A stretch of DNA of 64,000 bases from Rheinheimera riviphila (GCF_004005945.1 NZ_SACS01000003.1:204790-268789); one strand, 5' to 3'; counted from the stretch's first letter, positions 9,492-22,070 are shown. Notes: generated by a model not told the origin, from the sequence alone. A program made the numbers and translations.

Positions 9492-9677
9492 TTGCCCAAA
9501 CCTCAAAATTCTACCCCGGACTATGCCAACAGCATACTCCGGGGTTCTTCTTCTGCGACATTAACACTGGCCACCGACGACAACTCAGGTGTGGTCTGTT
9601 TTGATGTATTTACGCAAGATACATGGATCGAACTGCCCGAAACTGCTAACGTAACCACTTCTTCAGTGGAAAATTGA
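9492..9677 (+). CDS. Short PqqD-like protein of an HPr-rel-A cassette (cassette gene 2)
   Basis: A 61-residue product starting at a TTG seven bases after the stop of gene 1. No other start exists in this frame upstream, and no strong Shine-Dalgarno is seen, so it is probably translated by coupling. The segment GVVCFDVFTQDTWIEL matches the beta-hairpin of PqqD-related proteins of HPr-rel-A clusters (usually 'VVFDxxSGDTHLL'). The helical winged-helix half expected after it is missing: the frame stops after SSVEN. It could be a minimal adaptor or a decayed gene. The identification rests on a short motif and on position next to the HPr-kinase-like gene. Confidence 0.6.
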   Translation: MPKPQNSTPDYANSILRGSSSATLTLATDDNSGVVCFDVFTQDTWIELPETANVTTSSVEN

Positions 9678-9683
9678 TCATCA

Positions 9684-10538
9684 ATGACAACAAGTTTTGT
9701 GCTGGCCTCTGCCCCTTTTAATTTTCAGGTCAATACCAGTGGCTCCGTGTTGTATGATCAATTGCAACAACTCTATCCAGCGTCAGTACTGCAAAACTCT
9801 CCCTCCACTGACATTATTGATTTTCAAATTGATTTCAAAAAAAACTGGTGGTCTTTCAGCCAAAGCTACGCCTTTAAATTGGGTCAGCATCATTTCCGGA
9901 TGACCGCCAAACCCCAGTTACTCAGTGTGTTTGAATGGGGTTTAAACTGGGCAGTTTCTTCTTATCAAAACCGCTACCTGTGCATTCACGCTGCGGTGCT
10001 GGAAAAAAACGGCATCAGTCTGATTTTGCCAGCGCCACCAGGCTCTGGCAAAAGTACGTTATGCGCATTATTGATGTTGTCTGGCTGGCGTTTGTTGTCT
10101 GATGAACATTGCTTGATTGACCCACAAACCGGGATGATTTTGCCTTTTGTGCGGCCAATCAGTTTAAAAAACCGCTCAATTGCCGTGCTCAATCAACGTT
10201 ATGCCAAAAACATCGTTCAATGTGTGGTGCCGGATACCTTTAAAGGCACTATCGGTTATTTGCCGCCAACTGCCGAAAGCTGGCAGTTGATGCACCAGCC
10301 GGTACAACCGGCCTATGTGATTTTCCCCAAATATAACGCTCATGTTGCGGCAACTGAATTCTCCGGTATTGAACAAAGTCAGTTGTTTATGCAACTGGCG
10401 GTGAATTGTTTTAATTACACCGTGTTGGCCGAAGTGGGTTTTGAAACCCTGGGACGTTTAGTAAAACAAGTCGTTGGCATTCGGTTGGAATATGCCAATA
10501 CCGATGAGGCTTTGCAGCTGATTGCGGAGCTTGACTGA
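9684..10538 (+). CDS. HPr kinase-related P-loop protein (HprK-rel-A) (cassette gene 3)
   Basis: A 284-residue protein with the kinase core of HPr serine kinase/phosphorylase but without its N-terminal regulatory domain. The segment CIHAAVLEKNG precedes the P-loop at 117-125 (APPGSGKST). A Walker-B-like LLSDEHCLID stretch follows at about 137-146, and VRPISLKN at about 155. These are the hallmarks of the HprK-rel-A family. No canonical HPr substrate gene lies nearby, and the phosphoryl acceptor is unknown. The start lies six bases after the PqqD-like stop. Its stop codon TGA overlaps the next ATG (ATGA at 10538), implying translational coupling. Confidence 0.85.
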   Translation: MTTSFVLASAPFNFQVNTSGSVLYDQLQQLYPASVLQNSPSTDIIDFQIDFKKNWWSFSQSYAFKLGQHHFRMTAKPQLLSVFEWGLNWAVSSYQNRYLCIHAAVLEKNGISLILPAPPGSGKSTLCALLMLSGWRLLSDEHCLIDPQTGMILPFVRPISLKNRSIAVLNQRYAKNIVQCVVPDTFKGTIGYLPPTAESWQLMHQPVQPAYVIFPKYNAHVAATEFSGIEQSQLFMQLAVNCFNYTVLAEVGFETLGRLVKQVVGIRLEYANTDEALQLIAELD

Positions 10539-11650
10539 TGACGCCGGTCTGCCTGCAACTCCTGCAAAACCCGGCGAAATTTATTGAACACGCCAATGCG
10601 CAAATCTGGACTGATTTGATTCATCAGGCGCGGGAACAAGCGCTGCTCGGCAGTTGTTATTTCCTGCTACAGGATGCCGGTTTATATGATGCGATCCCCG
10701 AAAAAGTCAAAACCCATCTGTATTCCGGTTATATCTACGCCCAGAAGCAAAAAATCAGCTTAATCAAAGAAATGCTAAAGCTGGAACCGTTTTTCAGTGA
10801 CGCGCCTTATCCCTGTGTCTTGCTCAAAGGCTGCGCTTACCGGCTGACTGAATTGGCGATGGCTCGGGGCCGGGTGTTTTCTGATATTGATATTCTGGTG
10901 CCACAACAGCAGTTCCCCGATGCACTGCAACGATTAAACGAAGCCGGTTTTATCGAATTTGGCATGTCCGATTATGACCGGCGTTATTATTTACGCTGGT
11001 CGCATCAGCATCCGCCATTGATCCATTATCTGCGTGGTGTATCCATCGATTTGCACCATCATATTTATCCGGTATCGTCCCAGGAAAATATCTTAATCGA
11101 GCCGATGCTGCGCCAATCGATCCCGCTGGCCGGTTCGTCCTTTGCCGTGCCGACCAAAGCACTGATGTTTGTGCATGCTTGTGTCCATTTGTTTTATCAG
11201 GACGAAACTCACAAGCTGGTCAAAGACTTATGGGATTTATACCAGCTATATCTGGATGCTATTGCTGAAGGTGAAGCGAACATTGTGCAGGCCGCCACCG
11301 ATTTGAACGCGCAAGCTGCGGTTTATTATGCCTTTGATGTGCTTGAGTGGTTGTTTCAAATTAATGTCTCGGCGCTGGCCCTCACCCAGTTAAAACCTTT
11401 TGCCAACCACTCGCAGCGCCGGTCCATGCGCTGGTTATTAACACAATTGTTCAACCCACAAAGTAGCTGGCATCGGCTGGCGCATATTTGGTGGGCCATC
11501 CGCGGCCATTTGCTGAAAATGGGGCCAATGACACTGCTTTATCACAGTGTTGCCAAGTCGGTGGAACAATACCGTGAACGGCGTATTCATACCGCGCAGC
11601 AGCAACAACAAGATGCGCTGACCAAACCTAAAGATGCCGGTTTTCAGTAA
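10538..11650 (+). CDS. Nucleotidyltransferase-fold protein of an HPr-rel-A cassette (cassette gene 4)
   Basis: A 370-residue soluble protein of the NTP_transf_5 type of nucleotidyltransferase-like proteins. It has VLLKGCAY at 94-101, then GRVFSDIDILV, where Asp116-x-Asp118 would bind metal. A conserved DLHHHI block and the FVHACVHLFYQDE and VKDLWDLYQL segments follow and complete the family pattern. These proteins recur beside HprK-rel-A kinases and in exopolysaccharide or peptide-modification clusters; their substrate is not known. It overlaps the kinase gene by one base and is the last gene before the TPP riboswitch, so the cassette ends here. Confidence 0.8.
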   Translation: MTPVCLQLLQNPAKFIEHANAQIWTDLIHQAREQALLGSCYFLLQDAGLYDAIPEKVKTHLYSGYIYAQKQKISLIKEMLKLEPFFSDAPYPCVLLKGCAYRLTELAMARGRVFSDIDILVPQQQFPDALQRLNEAGFIEFGMSDYDRRYYLRWSHQHPPLIHYLRGVSIDLHHHIYPVSSQENILIEPMLRQSIPLAGSSFAVPTKALMFVHACVHLFYQDETHKLVKDLWDLYQLYLDAIAEGEANIVQAATDLNAQAAVYYAFDVLEWLFQINVSALALTQLKPFANHSQRRSMRWLLTQLFNPQSSWHRLAHIWWAIRGHLLKMGPMTLLYHSVAKSVEQYRERRIHTAQQQQQDALTKPKDAGFQ

Positions 11651-11703
11651 ACTTAGCTGCATTTTTACTTGCGTTTAAACTTAATCTTTCCCTATACTCG
11701 GCG

Positions 11704-11792
11704 CTCTTGTCGGAGTGCCCATTTGGGCTGAGACCGCGTTACGCGGGATCCGTTGAACCTGATCAGGTTAGAACCTGCGAAGGGAACAAGGG
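11704..11792 (+). ncRNA. TPP riboswitch (THI element)
   Basis: The conserved THI-box core is present: GGGCTGAGA, then an ACGCGGGATCC-type P3, then GAACCTGATCAGGTTAGAAC and CGAAGGGAACAAG. The closing P1 helix pairs CTTGT (11706-11710) with ACAAG (11786-11790). It lies about 200 bases before thiC and should lower thi expression when thiamin diphosphate is bound. A small GGGT/ACCC hairpin followed by TTTTT (11790-11812) and a GGCCAT/ATGGCC stem (11822-11838) are candidate expression-platform elements. The rest of the 11651-11993 gap shows nothing else I can name. Confidence 0.97.
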
Positions 11793-11969
11793 TAATGTAC
11801 CCGGAGTTTTTCCCATTTTTAGGCCATAATTTATGGCCATTGTTGAGAAAGGCCCACTAGTCAAACCAGATGTTAGTTGCACCTAGCGCGACTAAGTTAT
11901 CTGAACGGCTATCCTAACGGCACACCGCCGTCATTACTCCAACATACTCCAGGCAAGCAACTTTGTTAA

Positions 11970-15422
<3,453 letters not shown>

Positions 15423-15433
<11 letters not shown>

Positions 15434-16247
15434 GCTGACTACCTCAGCGAAATTGATCACCTCAGCCAATCACAGTTCACCAGCAGCACTGCAATCACCA
15501 CTACCCGATCAGCAGTTTTTGTATTACAGCCGGCAATTGTTGTTGCCGGACTGGTCGGAGCAACGCCAGTTACAACTGCAGCAAAAAAAAGTGCTGATTG
15601 TCGGCATGGGTGGGCTCGGCTGCCCGGCGGCGACTTATCTGGCTGGTGCCGGTGTTGGCTGGCTGTTACTGGCTGACGGCGACAAAGTTGAGCTGAGTAA
15701 CTTACCGCGGCAGACTTTGTTCCGGGTAAGCGATATCGGTTTAAACAAAGCCGAAGCCGCTGCCGCCACCTTGCAACAACTGAACCCGTTTATCCGGATT
15801 GATGCCTTATCGCAAATGTTGGATGAAGCCGAATTAGTCAGACGGATCGCCTGGGCTGATTTGGTGCTCGATTGCAGCGACAACCTTGCCACTAAACTCG
15901 CCATCAACCGGATATGCCAGCAGCAACAACGCTGCTGGCTTGGCGCCTCGGCCAGTGGCTATCAGGGTTACAGCTGGTTGATTAATCCGGCCAGTGGCGG
16001 TTGCCTGGAGTGCCTTGGGCATCAGCAACCACTGCTACCAGGCGGCTGTCTGCAACAAGGCGTCTACACGCCGCTCGTCGGCCAGCTTGGCCTGCAACTG
16101 GCCAGTATGGCGCTACAACAGCTGGCAAACGGCCGTCGGCGGCGCAGTTTTGTACAGATTTACCAACATCATCAACAACAATTCAGCCAGTGCCAGTTGC
16201 TGGCCGATCCCCAGTGCAAATGTTGTGGAGTGACCGCAGATGTCTGA
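15423..16247 (+). CDS. thiF: ThiS adenylyltransferase ThiF
   Basis: An E1-like enzyme that adenylates the C-terminal glycine of ThiS so sulfur can be loaded. The nucleotide-binding GMGGLGCPAATYLAGAG segment, ADGDKVELSNLPRQ, and zinc-binding cysteines (GGCLECL and the terminal PQCKCC) are present. The frame is open to 15216, but that part lies inside thiE. The ATG at 15423 gives 274 residues beginning MATKL, with the conserved YYSRQLLLPDW about 40 residues later, as in the family. It overlaps thiD-thiE by 11 bases and thiS by 8. Confidence 0.95.
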
Positions 16248-16449
16248 AAAAATTGATATTTATTTAAACGGTGATCGGCTGCAAGTTGCAGTGGGCATTG
16301 ATTTGCAACAGTTGCAGCAACAATTTGCAGCTGATCAACAGGTTGCGATCGCGCTGAACACCGAAATAATGCCACGCCGCTGTTGGCCTGAACGTGTGCT
16401 ACAGGCGCGGGATCAGGTGTTGATATTTAACCTGGTGGCTGGAGGTTAG
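16240..16449 (+). CDS. thiS: Sulfur carrier protein ThiS
   Basis: A 69-residue ubiquitin-fold sulfur carrier ending in the required Gly-Gly (FNLVAGG), the site adenylated by ThiF and turned into a thiocarboxylate for ThiG. The start overlaps the thiF stop by eight bases. The stop is followed after one base by thiG, and GGAGG within its last codons serves as the thiG ribosome-binding site. Confidence 0.95.
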   Translation: MSEKIDIYLNGDRLQVAVGIDLQQLQQQFAADQQVAIALNTEIMPRRCWPERVLQARDQVLIFNLVAGG

Positions 16450-16450
16450 T

Positions 16451-17218
16451 ATGTTCACAATTGCCGAAACTCCGTTACCCCGCCTGCTGCTTGGCAGTGG
16501 TAAATTCGCAAGTCCAGCGCTGATGCTGGATGCAGTCCGTGCCAGTGGTACCGGTTTGGTCACTGTGGCGCTCAAACGAATTAAACCCGGTCAGCCGAGC
16601 CTGGATTTAATTTCACCACTGCGACAAGCCGGGGTGAACATTTTGCCCAACACTTCAGGCGCTGTTGACGCCAAAGAGGCCATTTTTGCCGCTGAGCTGG
16701 CGCGTGAACTATTACAAACCAACTGGGTGAAACTGGAAATTCATCCAGATGCACGTTTTCTGATGCCGGATCCGGAACAAACTTTAATTGCCGCACGGCA
16801 ATTGGTGAAACTGGGTTTTGTGGTGCTGCCTTATTGCAGCGCCGACCCGATCCTCTGTCTGCGCTTACAAGAAGCTGGCTGCGCTGCTGTGATGCCACTC
16901 GGTTCAGCCATTGGCTCGAATCAAGGGCTGCAAAATAAAGCCATGCTGGAAATTATTATTGAGCAAGCCAGGGTACCGGTGATTGTCGACGCCGGTCTTG
17001 GTCAGCCTAGTCATGCGTGCGCCGCGCTGGAAATGGGCGCGGCGGCGGTGCTGGTCAATACCGCGATAGCAACTGCTGCCGATCCGGTGCAGGCAGCGAC
17101 CGGCTTTCGACTGGCGGTAGAGGCCGGTATGGCTGCGCGGGCCGCCCGTTGTGCGCCACCAAGCCTGCATGCCAACGCCAGCAGTCCGATTGAGTCTTTA
17201 CTCACGTTTTTAAGTTAA
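16451..17218 (+). CDS. thiG: Thiazole synthase ThiG
   Basis: Forms the thiazole ring from DXP, ThiS thiocarboxylate and dehydroglycine. The 255-residue TIM barrel has [11 protein letters not shown] near the start, the lysine of [10 protein letters not shown] expected to form the Schiff base, [11 protein letters not shown], and the phosphate-binding [14 protein letters not shown] and [13 protein letters not shown] segments. It sits immediately after thiS. The partner ThiH lies 13 bases downstream. Confidence 0.97.
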   Translation: MFTIAETPLPRLLLGSGKFASPALMLDAVRASGTGLVTVALKRIKPGQPSLDLISPLRQAGVNILPNTSGAVDAKEAIFAAELARELLQTNWVKLEIHPDARFLMPDPEQTLIAARQLVKLGFVVLPYCSADPILCLRLQEAGCAAVMPLGSAIGSNQGLQNKAMLEIIIEQARVPVIVDAGLGQPSHACAALEMGAAAVLVNTAIATAADPVQAATGFRLAVEAGMAARAARCAPPSLHANASSPIESLLTFLS

Positions 17219-17231
17219 AGAGGGTTTTAAC

Positions 17232-18350
17232 ATGCGCAGCTTTAGCGATGTCCTAGCCCAAACCGATTGGGTCGCCTTGCAACTGGCCACCTTTGATACC
17301 GCGGCAGTTGAGCGCGCGTTAACGGCGAGTAGACTGAACCTGACTGATTTTCAGGCACTGCTAAGCCCCGCCGCTTTGCCGAGGCTACCGCAACTGCTGG
17401 AAAAAGCCAGCTTGCTAACAACCCAGCAATTTGGCGCGGCCAGGCAATTGTTTGCGCCTTTATATCTATCCAATCTTTGCGCCAACGAATGTACTTATTG
17501 TGGCTTTTCAATGAGTCAGGCAATTAAACGCAAGGTGCTGACCGATACCGAGCTCATCGAAGAAGCCAATGCCGTCAAAGCTTTAGGCCATGATCAGTTG
17601 TTACTGGTGGCCGGCGAGCACGAGCGTAAAGTCGGTATGGCCTATTTCCGCCAGCAAATCCCGCTGCTTAAACCACTGTTCAGCCGCTTGATGCTGGAAG
17701 TGCAGCCGCTGGCGATGGATGACTATTGCGAATTAAAACAACTGGGCATTGATACCGTGCTGGTATATCAGGAAACCTATCAAGCTCAGGCTTACGCCAA
17801 ATACCATCTCAAAGGTAAGAAGATGGATATGATCTGGCGTTTAGATTGCCCGGATCGGATTGGCGAAGCTGGCGTCGACAAAATCGGCCTTGGCATTTTG
17901 CTTGGGCTCGCCGACTGGCGGTTGGACGCGGTGCTACTGGCGACACACCTGCGGTATCTGCAACAACAATTCCCTTATTGCCAATTTAGTATCGCATTGC
18001 CCCGCTTACGGCCTTGCAGTGGCGGTATCGAGAGTTCGTATCCGGTCAGCGACCGCGAACTGGTGCAGCTGTATTGTGCCTTCCGGCTGTTGGCACCGGA
18101 AATTGATTTAACCCTGTCGACTCGAGAAAGCCCACAGCTTCGGGATTTATTGTTGCCGCTGATGATCACCAGTCTCAGCGCCGGTTCGAAAACGCAGCCT
18201 GGTGGCTATCAGGTGGCGCCCCAAAGTTTGCAGCAATTTAGTATTGATGATGATCGCAGTGCCAAACTGATGGCGCAGCGCCTGACCGAGCTAGGTCTGC
18301 AACCGGTGTGGACCAACTGGCATCCGGCGTTTGGCCGGGGTGAACTCTAA
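17232..18350 (+). CDS. thiH: 2-iminoacetate synthase ThiH
   Basis: A radical SAM lyase that cleaves tyrosine to dehydroglycine and p-cresol for thiazole synthesis. The 372 residues contain the CxxxCxxC cluster motif at Cys83, Cys87 and Cys90 (NLCANECTYCGFS). LEVQPL and the GIGILLGL-like barrel segment follow. Having thiH and no thiO here indicates the tyrosine route to dehydroglycine. It is the last gene of the riboswitch-led operon. The 180-bp gap after it contains a GGTAGCC/GGCTACC inverted repeat (18473-18513) ending in TTTT that may terminate the operon. Confidence 0.96.
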   Translation: MRSFSDVLAQTDWVALQLATFDTAAVERALTASRLNLTDFQALLSPAALPRLPQLLEKASLLTTQQFGAARQLFAPLYLSNLCANECTYCGFSMSQAIKRKVLTDTELIEEANAVKALGHDQLLLVAGEHERKVGMAYFRQQIPLLKPLFSRLMLEVQPLAMDDYCELKQLGIDTVLVYQETYQAQAYAKYHLKGKKMDMIWRLDCPDRIGEAGVDKIGLGILLGLADWRLDAVLLATHLRYLQQQFPYCQFSIALPRLRPCSGGIESSYPVSDRELVQLYCAFRLLAPEIDLTLSTRESPQLRDLLLPLMITSLSAGSKTQPGGYQVAPQSLQQFSIDDDRSAKLMAQRLTELGLQPVWTNWHPAFGRGEL

Positions 18351-18532
18351 TCCTGGCGCAACTTGTTTCAGAGCTTGCGACAACCGGGATCTATTGTTGG
18401 ATCCTCAAAAGAGCAACGGTTTAAAACTCTGTCCAAACGTTCACCAGCTCTGGCTGAACAACCGGCGATTATGGTAGCCTTGTCGGCCTGAAATTCATCG
18501 GTCGTCGGCTACCTTTTGCTGGGATTATTCGC

Positions 18533-20074
18533 TTGAAACAATTCATAAATCGCTACCGGACCTGGCTGCTTGGCCTGATGTTGACCTTGTCGTTGTCAGC
18601 CTGCGTGGCGCCGATGCTATTGTTGTCACCACAAGGCCAGCTGATGTGGGCATTGCTGAAGCCCTTGGTTGGTTTAGATCCAAAAACCGCGAATTTATTT
18701 GAACAACCTTTACTGAAAGGCCGGATGCAGGCGCTACTCGGTGACAACTACAGTACCGCTGTTTCCTTGCTGAATACCGCCAATAAAATTCAGCAGGAAG
18801 GCCCGCTATTTTATCTGGTGTCGAACTATACGCCGGTGCCGCAACTGGCGGAAAAAGCCGGTTTTGTCTGGAATGCCGAAACTAACCAAATGGCGGTATT
18901 ACTGGTCAGCGGCGGTGCACCTTTGGTGTTTGCCGAGCAGCTCAACCAACAAGCCGCCAAAGTGATCCCAAGCTGGCCAGCCGAACTGGTCGACTACACC
19001 GATCCGGTGAAACTGAAACAGATGGCACTGACCAAAGCGGCTACCACTGCGGGTAGCAGCCTGGGTTTATCCGAAAATCAAACCGCGCTGGTGACCACAG
19101 CTGCCACCGGCGGTGATGTCAAAGCGCTAGCCGTCACTCAGGCCACGGATGCGGCAACCAACAAAGCATCCAGCACTTTGGGGCTTTCAAAAAATCAAAC
19201 AGCTTTGGTCAAAACAGCTGCCACCGGCGGTGATGTCAAAGCGCTGGCAGTGACTCAGGCGACAGACGCTGCAACCGACAAAGCGTCAAGTACTTTGGGG
19301 CTTTCCGAAAATCAAACGGCTTTGGTCAAAACAGCTGCCACCGGCGGTGATGTCAAAGCGCTGGCGGTGACTCAGGCGACCGATGCTGCGACGGAAAAAG
19401 CCACCGCAGTCGCCACCGAAAAAGCGACCGGCGATCTTGGCCTTACCGCAGAACAAGCGGACGCCGCAGCGCAGCTTGCCAAAGGCGCCAGCGTCACAGA
19501 GTTGTCCGAAAAATATCAGCAACAAAGCGCGGCAGAGCAAATAAAGGAGCAAAAACAACAGTTTGTTACGCAAGCGACCGATCCAATTCTCAATCAGATC
19601 AATACCCAAAATGAGGCTGAAGTAAAACAGGAACTCCAGCACAAAACCGAGCCAACAGCACAGCAAGCGGTAGTTACAGCAACGGCTGAAACAGCGCAAG
19701 GTATGACCACACCACTACCACCGGTTTTGGCAACCGCAAAACAATCAGTTGAAGAATTAACCGCACAATTAACTGCCGCCACCGAGCAAGAAATGGCGGC
19801 GGAAATGGCATTGGAACAAGCCGAAGCGAAAATTGCTGCCGCAGAAGCACAGTTGTCACGGGCAACAACCGGCGCGATGCAAGATGCAGCGAACTCAGCT
19901 TTGGTAAAAGCACAAACCGAGCAACAAGCCGCCAGCGAAGCCTTATTGCAAGCCCAGCAGAAAGTACAACAACTGCAGCAACTCATCAAAGCCAGCGCGC
20001 CACCAGCCGCAAAATCTGCGCCAGAGGCAGCTACAAATGCAGCGCCAAAAGCTGAAGAAAAACCAATGCAATAA
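18533..20074 (+). CDS. Lipoprotein with three 39-residue tandem repeats and coiled-coil tail (unknown function)
   Basis: I do not recognise a named family. The 513-residue product starts at a TTG and has a lipoprotein signal peptide with lipobox LSAC (Cys24). Residues 25-170 look like a globular domain (GPLFYLVSNYTPVPQLAEKAGFVW, VLLVSGGAPLVF). Residues 173-289 are three near-identical 39-residue repeats around GLSENQTALVKTAATGGDVKALA. The remainder is Ala/Gln/Glu-rich and strongly heptad-like (about 400-490), predicted coiled coil, with a low-complexity end. The mix suggests a surface or periplasmic structural protein. A hairpin sits just upstream of the start. Confidence 0.75.
   Translation: MKQFINRYRTWLLGLMLTLSLSACVAPMLLLSPQGQLMWALLKPLVGLDPKTANLFEQPLLKGRMQALLGDNYSTAVSLLNTANKIQQEGPLFYLVSNYTPVPQLAEKAGFVWNAETNQMAVLLVSGGAPLVFAEQLNQQAAKVIPSWPAELVDYTDPVKLKQMALTKAATTAGSSLGLSENQTALVTTAATGGDVKALAVTQATDAATNKASSTLGLSKNQTALVKTAATGGDVKALAVTQATDAATDKASSTLGLSENQTALVKTAATGGDVKALAVTQATDAATEKATAVATEKATGDLGLTAEQADAAAQLAKGASVTELSEKYQQQSAAEQIKEQKQQFVTQATDPILNQINTQNEAEVKQELQHKTEPTAQQAVVTATAETAQGMTTPLPPVLATAKQSVEELTAQLTAATEQEMAAEMALEQAEAKIAAAEAQLSRATTGAMQDAANSALVKAQTEQQAASEALLQAQQKVQQLQQLIKASAPPAAKSAPEAATNAAPKAEEKPMQ
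19049..19399 (+). repeat. Three in-frame 117-bp tandem repeats
   Basis: Copies run 19049-19165, 19166-19282 and 19283-19399, each exactly 117 bp (39 codons). The core CTGCCACCGGCGGTGATGTC recurs at 19101, 19218 and 19335. Copies 2 and 3 are nearly identical and copy 1 is more diverged. They lie within the lipoprotein gene. Confidence 0.95.
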
Positions 20075-20224
20075 GGCTAAATAACGGTGCTAACTCCACC
20101 ATAAACAATATACTGCGCCACCTGCATTGCCTGAGCAAAGGGTGGCTTATTCTTTGACAAGATTTGCCTAAGGGCAAATATGGCTTTCACTTCATCATGA
20201 CCGAGCAACTTTAACCGAGCAACT

Positions 20225-21559
20225 ATGACCAAACAACTACAACAATACTGGCAACAAGGGCTGACATTAATTGCCCAACCGCATTTTTTAATACAGTTAT
20301 CCCTGATTGCAGCATCTCTGGTGCTGGCCTGGCTGTTTAATTCATTTATTCAGACCAAGCTTGCATTGCACAATCCAACTGGCTTTAAGCATGTCGCGCT
20401 GCGAAGTTCACAGCGCATTATGATGCCGCTGAGCCTGGCGTTATTGTTCTGGCTTTGTAGCGCCGTGCTGGAAGCCAATGAAATACCGGCAAAATTACTG
20501 GATTTGCTGTTACCGGTGGCCTTAGCGCTGGGTGTTGTGCGTTTGTTGGTGTATATCCTGCGCAAAGCATTTTCATCTAGCCCATTAATTAAATCAGCCG
20601 AGCCGTTTGTGGTCATTACCATTTGGCTGACGCTGGTACTGCATCTGCTTGGGTGGCTCACGCCGTTACTGAAACTGTTTGACGCGCTGGCGGTGACTTT
20701 TGGCGAAAGCCGGATTTCGCTGTTGATCGTGATTAAGCTCGTCCTGATCATCGTGCTGGCCTTTACCATAGCGTTGTGGCTGGCCGAAGTGATTAACCAG
20801 AAGATGAAAAACTCGAAGGTGATCAGCCCCAGCATGCAGGTTGGCTTTAGTAAATTCGCCAAGTTCTTCCTGATCACCTCGGCGTTTTTGTTTGCGCTCA
20901 ATGCCGTAGGGATTAACTTAAGTTCACTGGCAATTTTTGGTGGTGCGCTGGGTGTTGGCCTCGGTTTTGGTTTACAGCGGATCGCTTCGAACTTTATCAG
21001 CGGTTTTATTCTGGTATTTGACCGTTCGATTAAGCCGGGCGACATCATTACCGTCGGTGATAAGTTTGGCTGGGTCGAGCAGCTGAACGCACGCTATGTG
21101 GTGTTACGCAACCGTCAGGGCGTTGATACGCTTATTCCCAACGAAAACCTGATTATCACTGAAGTGATTAACTGGAGTTACGCCGATCCGAATGTGCGGC
21201 TGGAAGTAAAAATTCCAATCAGCTATCACAACGATCCAGAACAGGCGATGGCGCTGATGTTGCAATGTGCCAACGCTTCGCCGCGGGTGTTAACCACGCC
21301 AGAGCCAACCGTACGGCTGATGGATTTCGCCGAAAGCGGGATGAATCTACAACTCCGGGTGTGGATTGCCGATATGGAAAACGGCACCGCTTCGGTTAAA
21401 TCAGAAATTAATCTGGCGATTTGGCGGGCCTTTAAAGCCAACAATATCACCATGCCGTTCCCACAACGCGACTTGCATCTGAAGTCAGGTTGGCCTGCGC
21501 TAGAAAAGCCAGCGACGCCAGAAATGCCGGAAAAACCAGCACCAACTCAAGACGACTGA
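20225..21559 (+). CDS. MscS-family mechanosensitive channel
   Basis: A 444-residue inner-membrane channel of the small-conductance family. The N-terminal part has about four or five hydrophobic segments (for example residues 22-40, 62-80, 94-112, 127-150, 165-190). The pore-lining helix is rich in Gly and Ala (LAIFGGALGVGLGFGLQRIASNFISGFIL), followed by the MscS beta domain (RSIKPGDIITVGDKFGWVEQLNARYVVLRNRQGVDTLIPNENLI) and the alpha/beta C-terminal cage. Such channels open on hypo-osmotic shock. The gene appears to be on its own, convergent with yebG. Confidence 0.93.
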   Translation: MTKQLQQYWQQGLTLIAQPHFLIQLSLIAASLVLAWLFNSFIQTKLALHNPTGFKHVALRSSQRIMMPLSLALLFWLCSAVLEANEIPAKLLDLLLPVALALGVVRLLVYILRKAFSSSPLIKSAEPFVVITIWLTLVLHLLGWLTPLLKLFDALAVTFGESRISLLIVIKLVLIIVLAFTIALWLAEVINQKMKNSKVISPSMQVGFSKFAKFFLITSAFLFALNAVGINLSSLAIFGGALGVGLGFGLQRIASNFISGFILVFDRSIKPGDIITVGDKFGWVEQLNARYVVLRNRQGVDTLIPNENLIITEVINWSYADPNVRLEVKIPISYHNDPEQAMALMLQCANASPRVLTTPEPTVRLMDFAESGMNLQLRVWIADMENGTASVKSEINLAIWRAFKANNITMPFPQRDLHLKSGWPALEKPATPEMPEKPAPTQDD

Positions 21560-21572
21560 GCTCAAAATCAAA

Positions 21573-21596
21573 GCCTGGCAAAACCTATGACCAGGC
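21573..21596. terminator. Hairpin between mscS-like gene and yebG
   Basis: GCCTGG (21573-21578) and CCAGGC (21591-21596) flank a 12-nt loop. It lies 14 bases past the channel stop codon. On the minus strand the stem is followed by TTTGATTTT, so it may end transcription coming from yebG as well. Confidence 0.45.
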
Positions 21597-21680
21597 CATA
21601 TATCAAATCTCTTGCGACACCGCAAACCGCACAAACAGTTGGTACAATTCATTCAGAATTGCACCAACTGTCACGGCTTA

Positions 21681-22070
21681 TTACGCCGCTGAACGATCTA
21701 ATAACAAATCGTCTTCATCGCGCACAATAATCAGCTCTTTTGCCGCTTGTTTCGCAGCAACCACAGACTCAGTTGCCGGTTCTAAAGTAGCGGTCAGCAG
21801 ATCTGCCGCTGGCTCCACTGCTTTATCCTTTTTTACCGTTTTCGCTTTTGCACCCAGCGCCTGCAGAATTTCGTCTTTATTTTGTGCCAGATAAAGTGCC
21901 AGCGACTCTTGCTGCGACTCATCGGCCAGTAATTGACTTTGGCCCAGCACCACAAACAGCTCATCGGCAATATCGAGCATTTTGTCATAAGCGTCTGCTT
22001 CACTTTTGGCAGCAAAAGTCATTTTCTCAACCCCGTTGCGTTCAATCACATATTTCACGATGACAGCCAT
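21681..22070 (-). CDS. yebG: YebG-family SOS-response protein
   Basis: A small protein matching YebG, a LexA-controlled DNA-damage-inducible protein of unclear activity. The N-terminal MAVIVKYVIERNGVEKMTFAAKSEADAYDKMLD is the family core. A second half, Ala/Lys-rich, ends in RDEDDLLLDRSAA. ATG at 22070 has AAGGTGAG seven bases upstream, giving 129 residues; the frame extends to 22082 but without a better site. A LexA box lies 35 bases upstream of the start, which supports both the identity and the regulation. Confidence 0.9.
   Translation of the reverse strand: MAVIVKYVIERNGVEKMTFAAKSEADAYDKMLDIADELFVVLGQSQLLADESQQESLALYLAQNKDEILQALGAKAKTVKKDKAVEPAADLLTATLEPATESVVAAKQAAKELIIVRDEDDLLLDRSAA

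Noticed and set aside
20350-21048. 232-residue minus-strand frame opposite the MscS gene
   Set aside because: It is a shadow of the channel gene, whose plus-strand frame shows clear MscS motifs.
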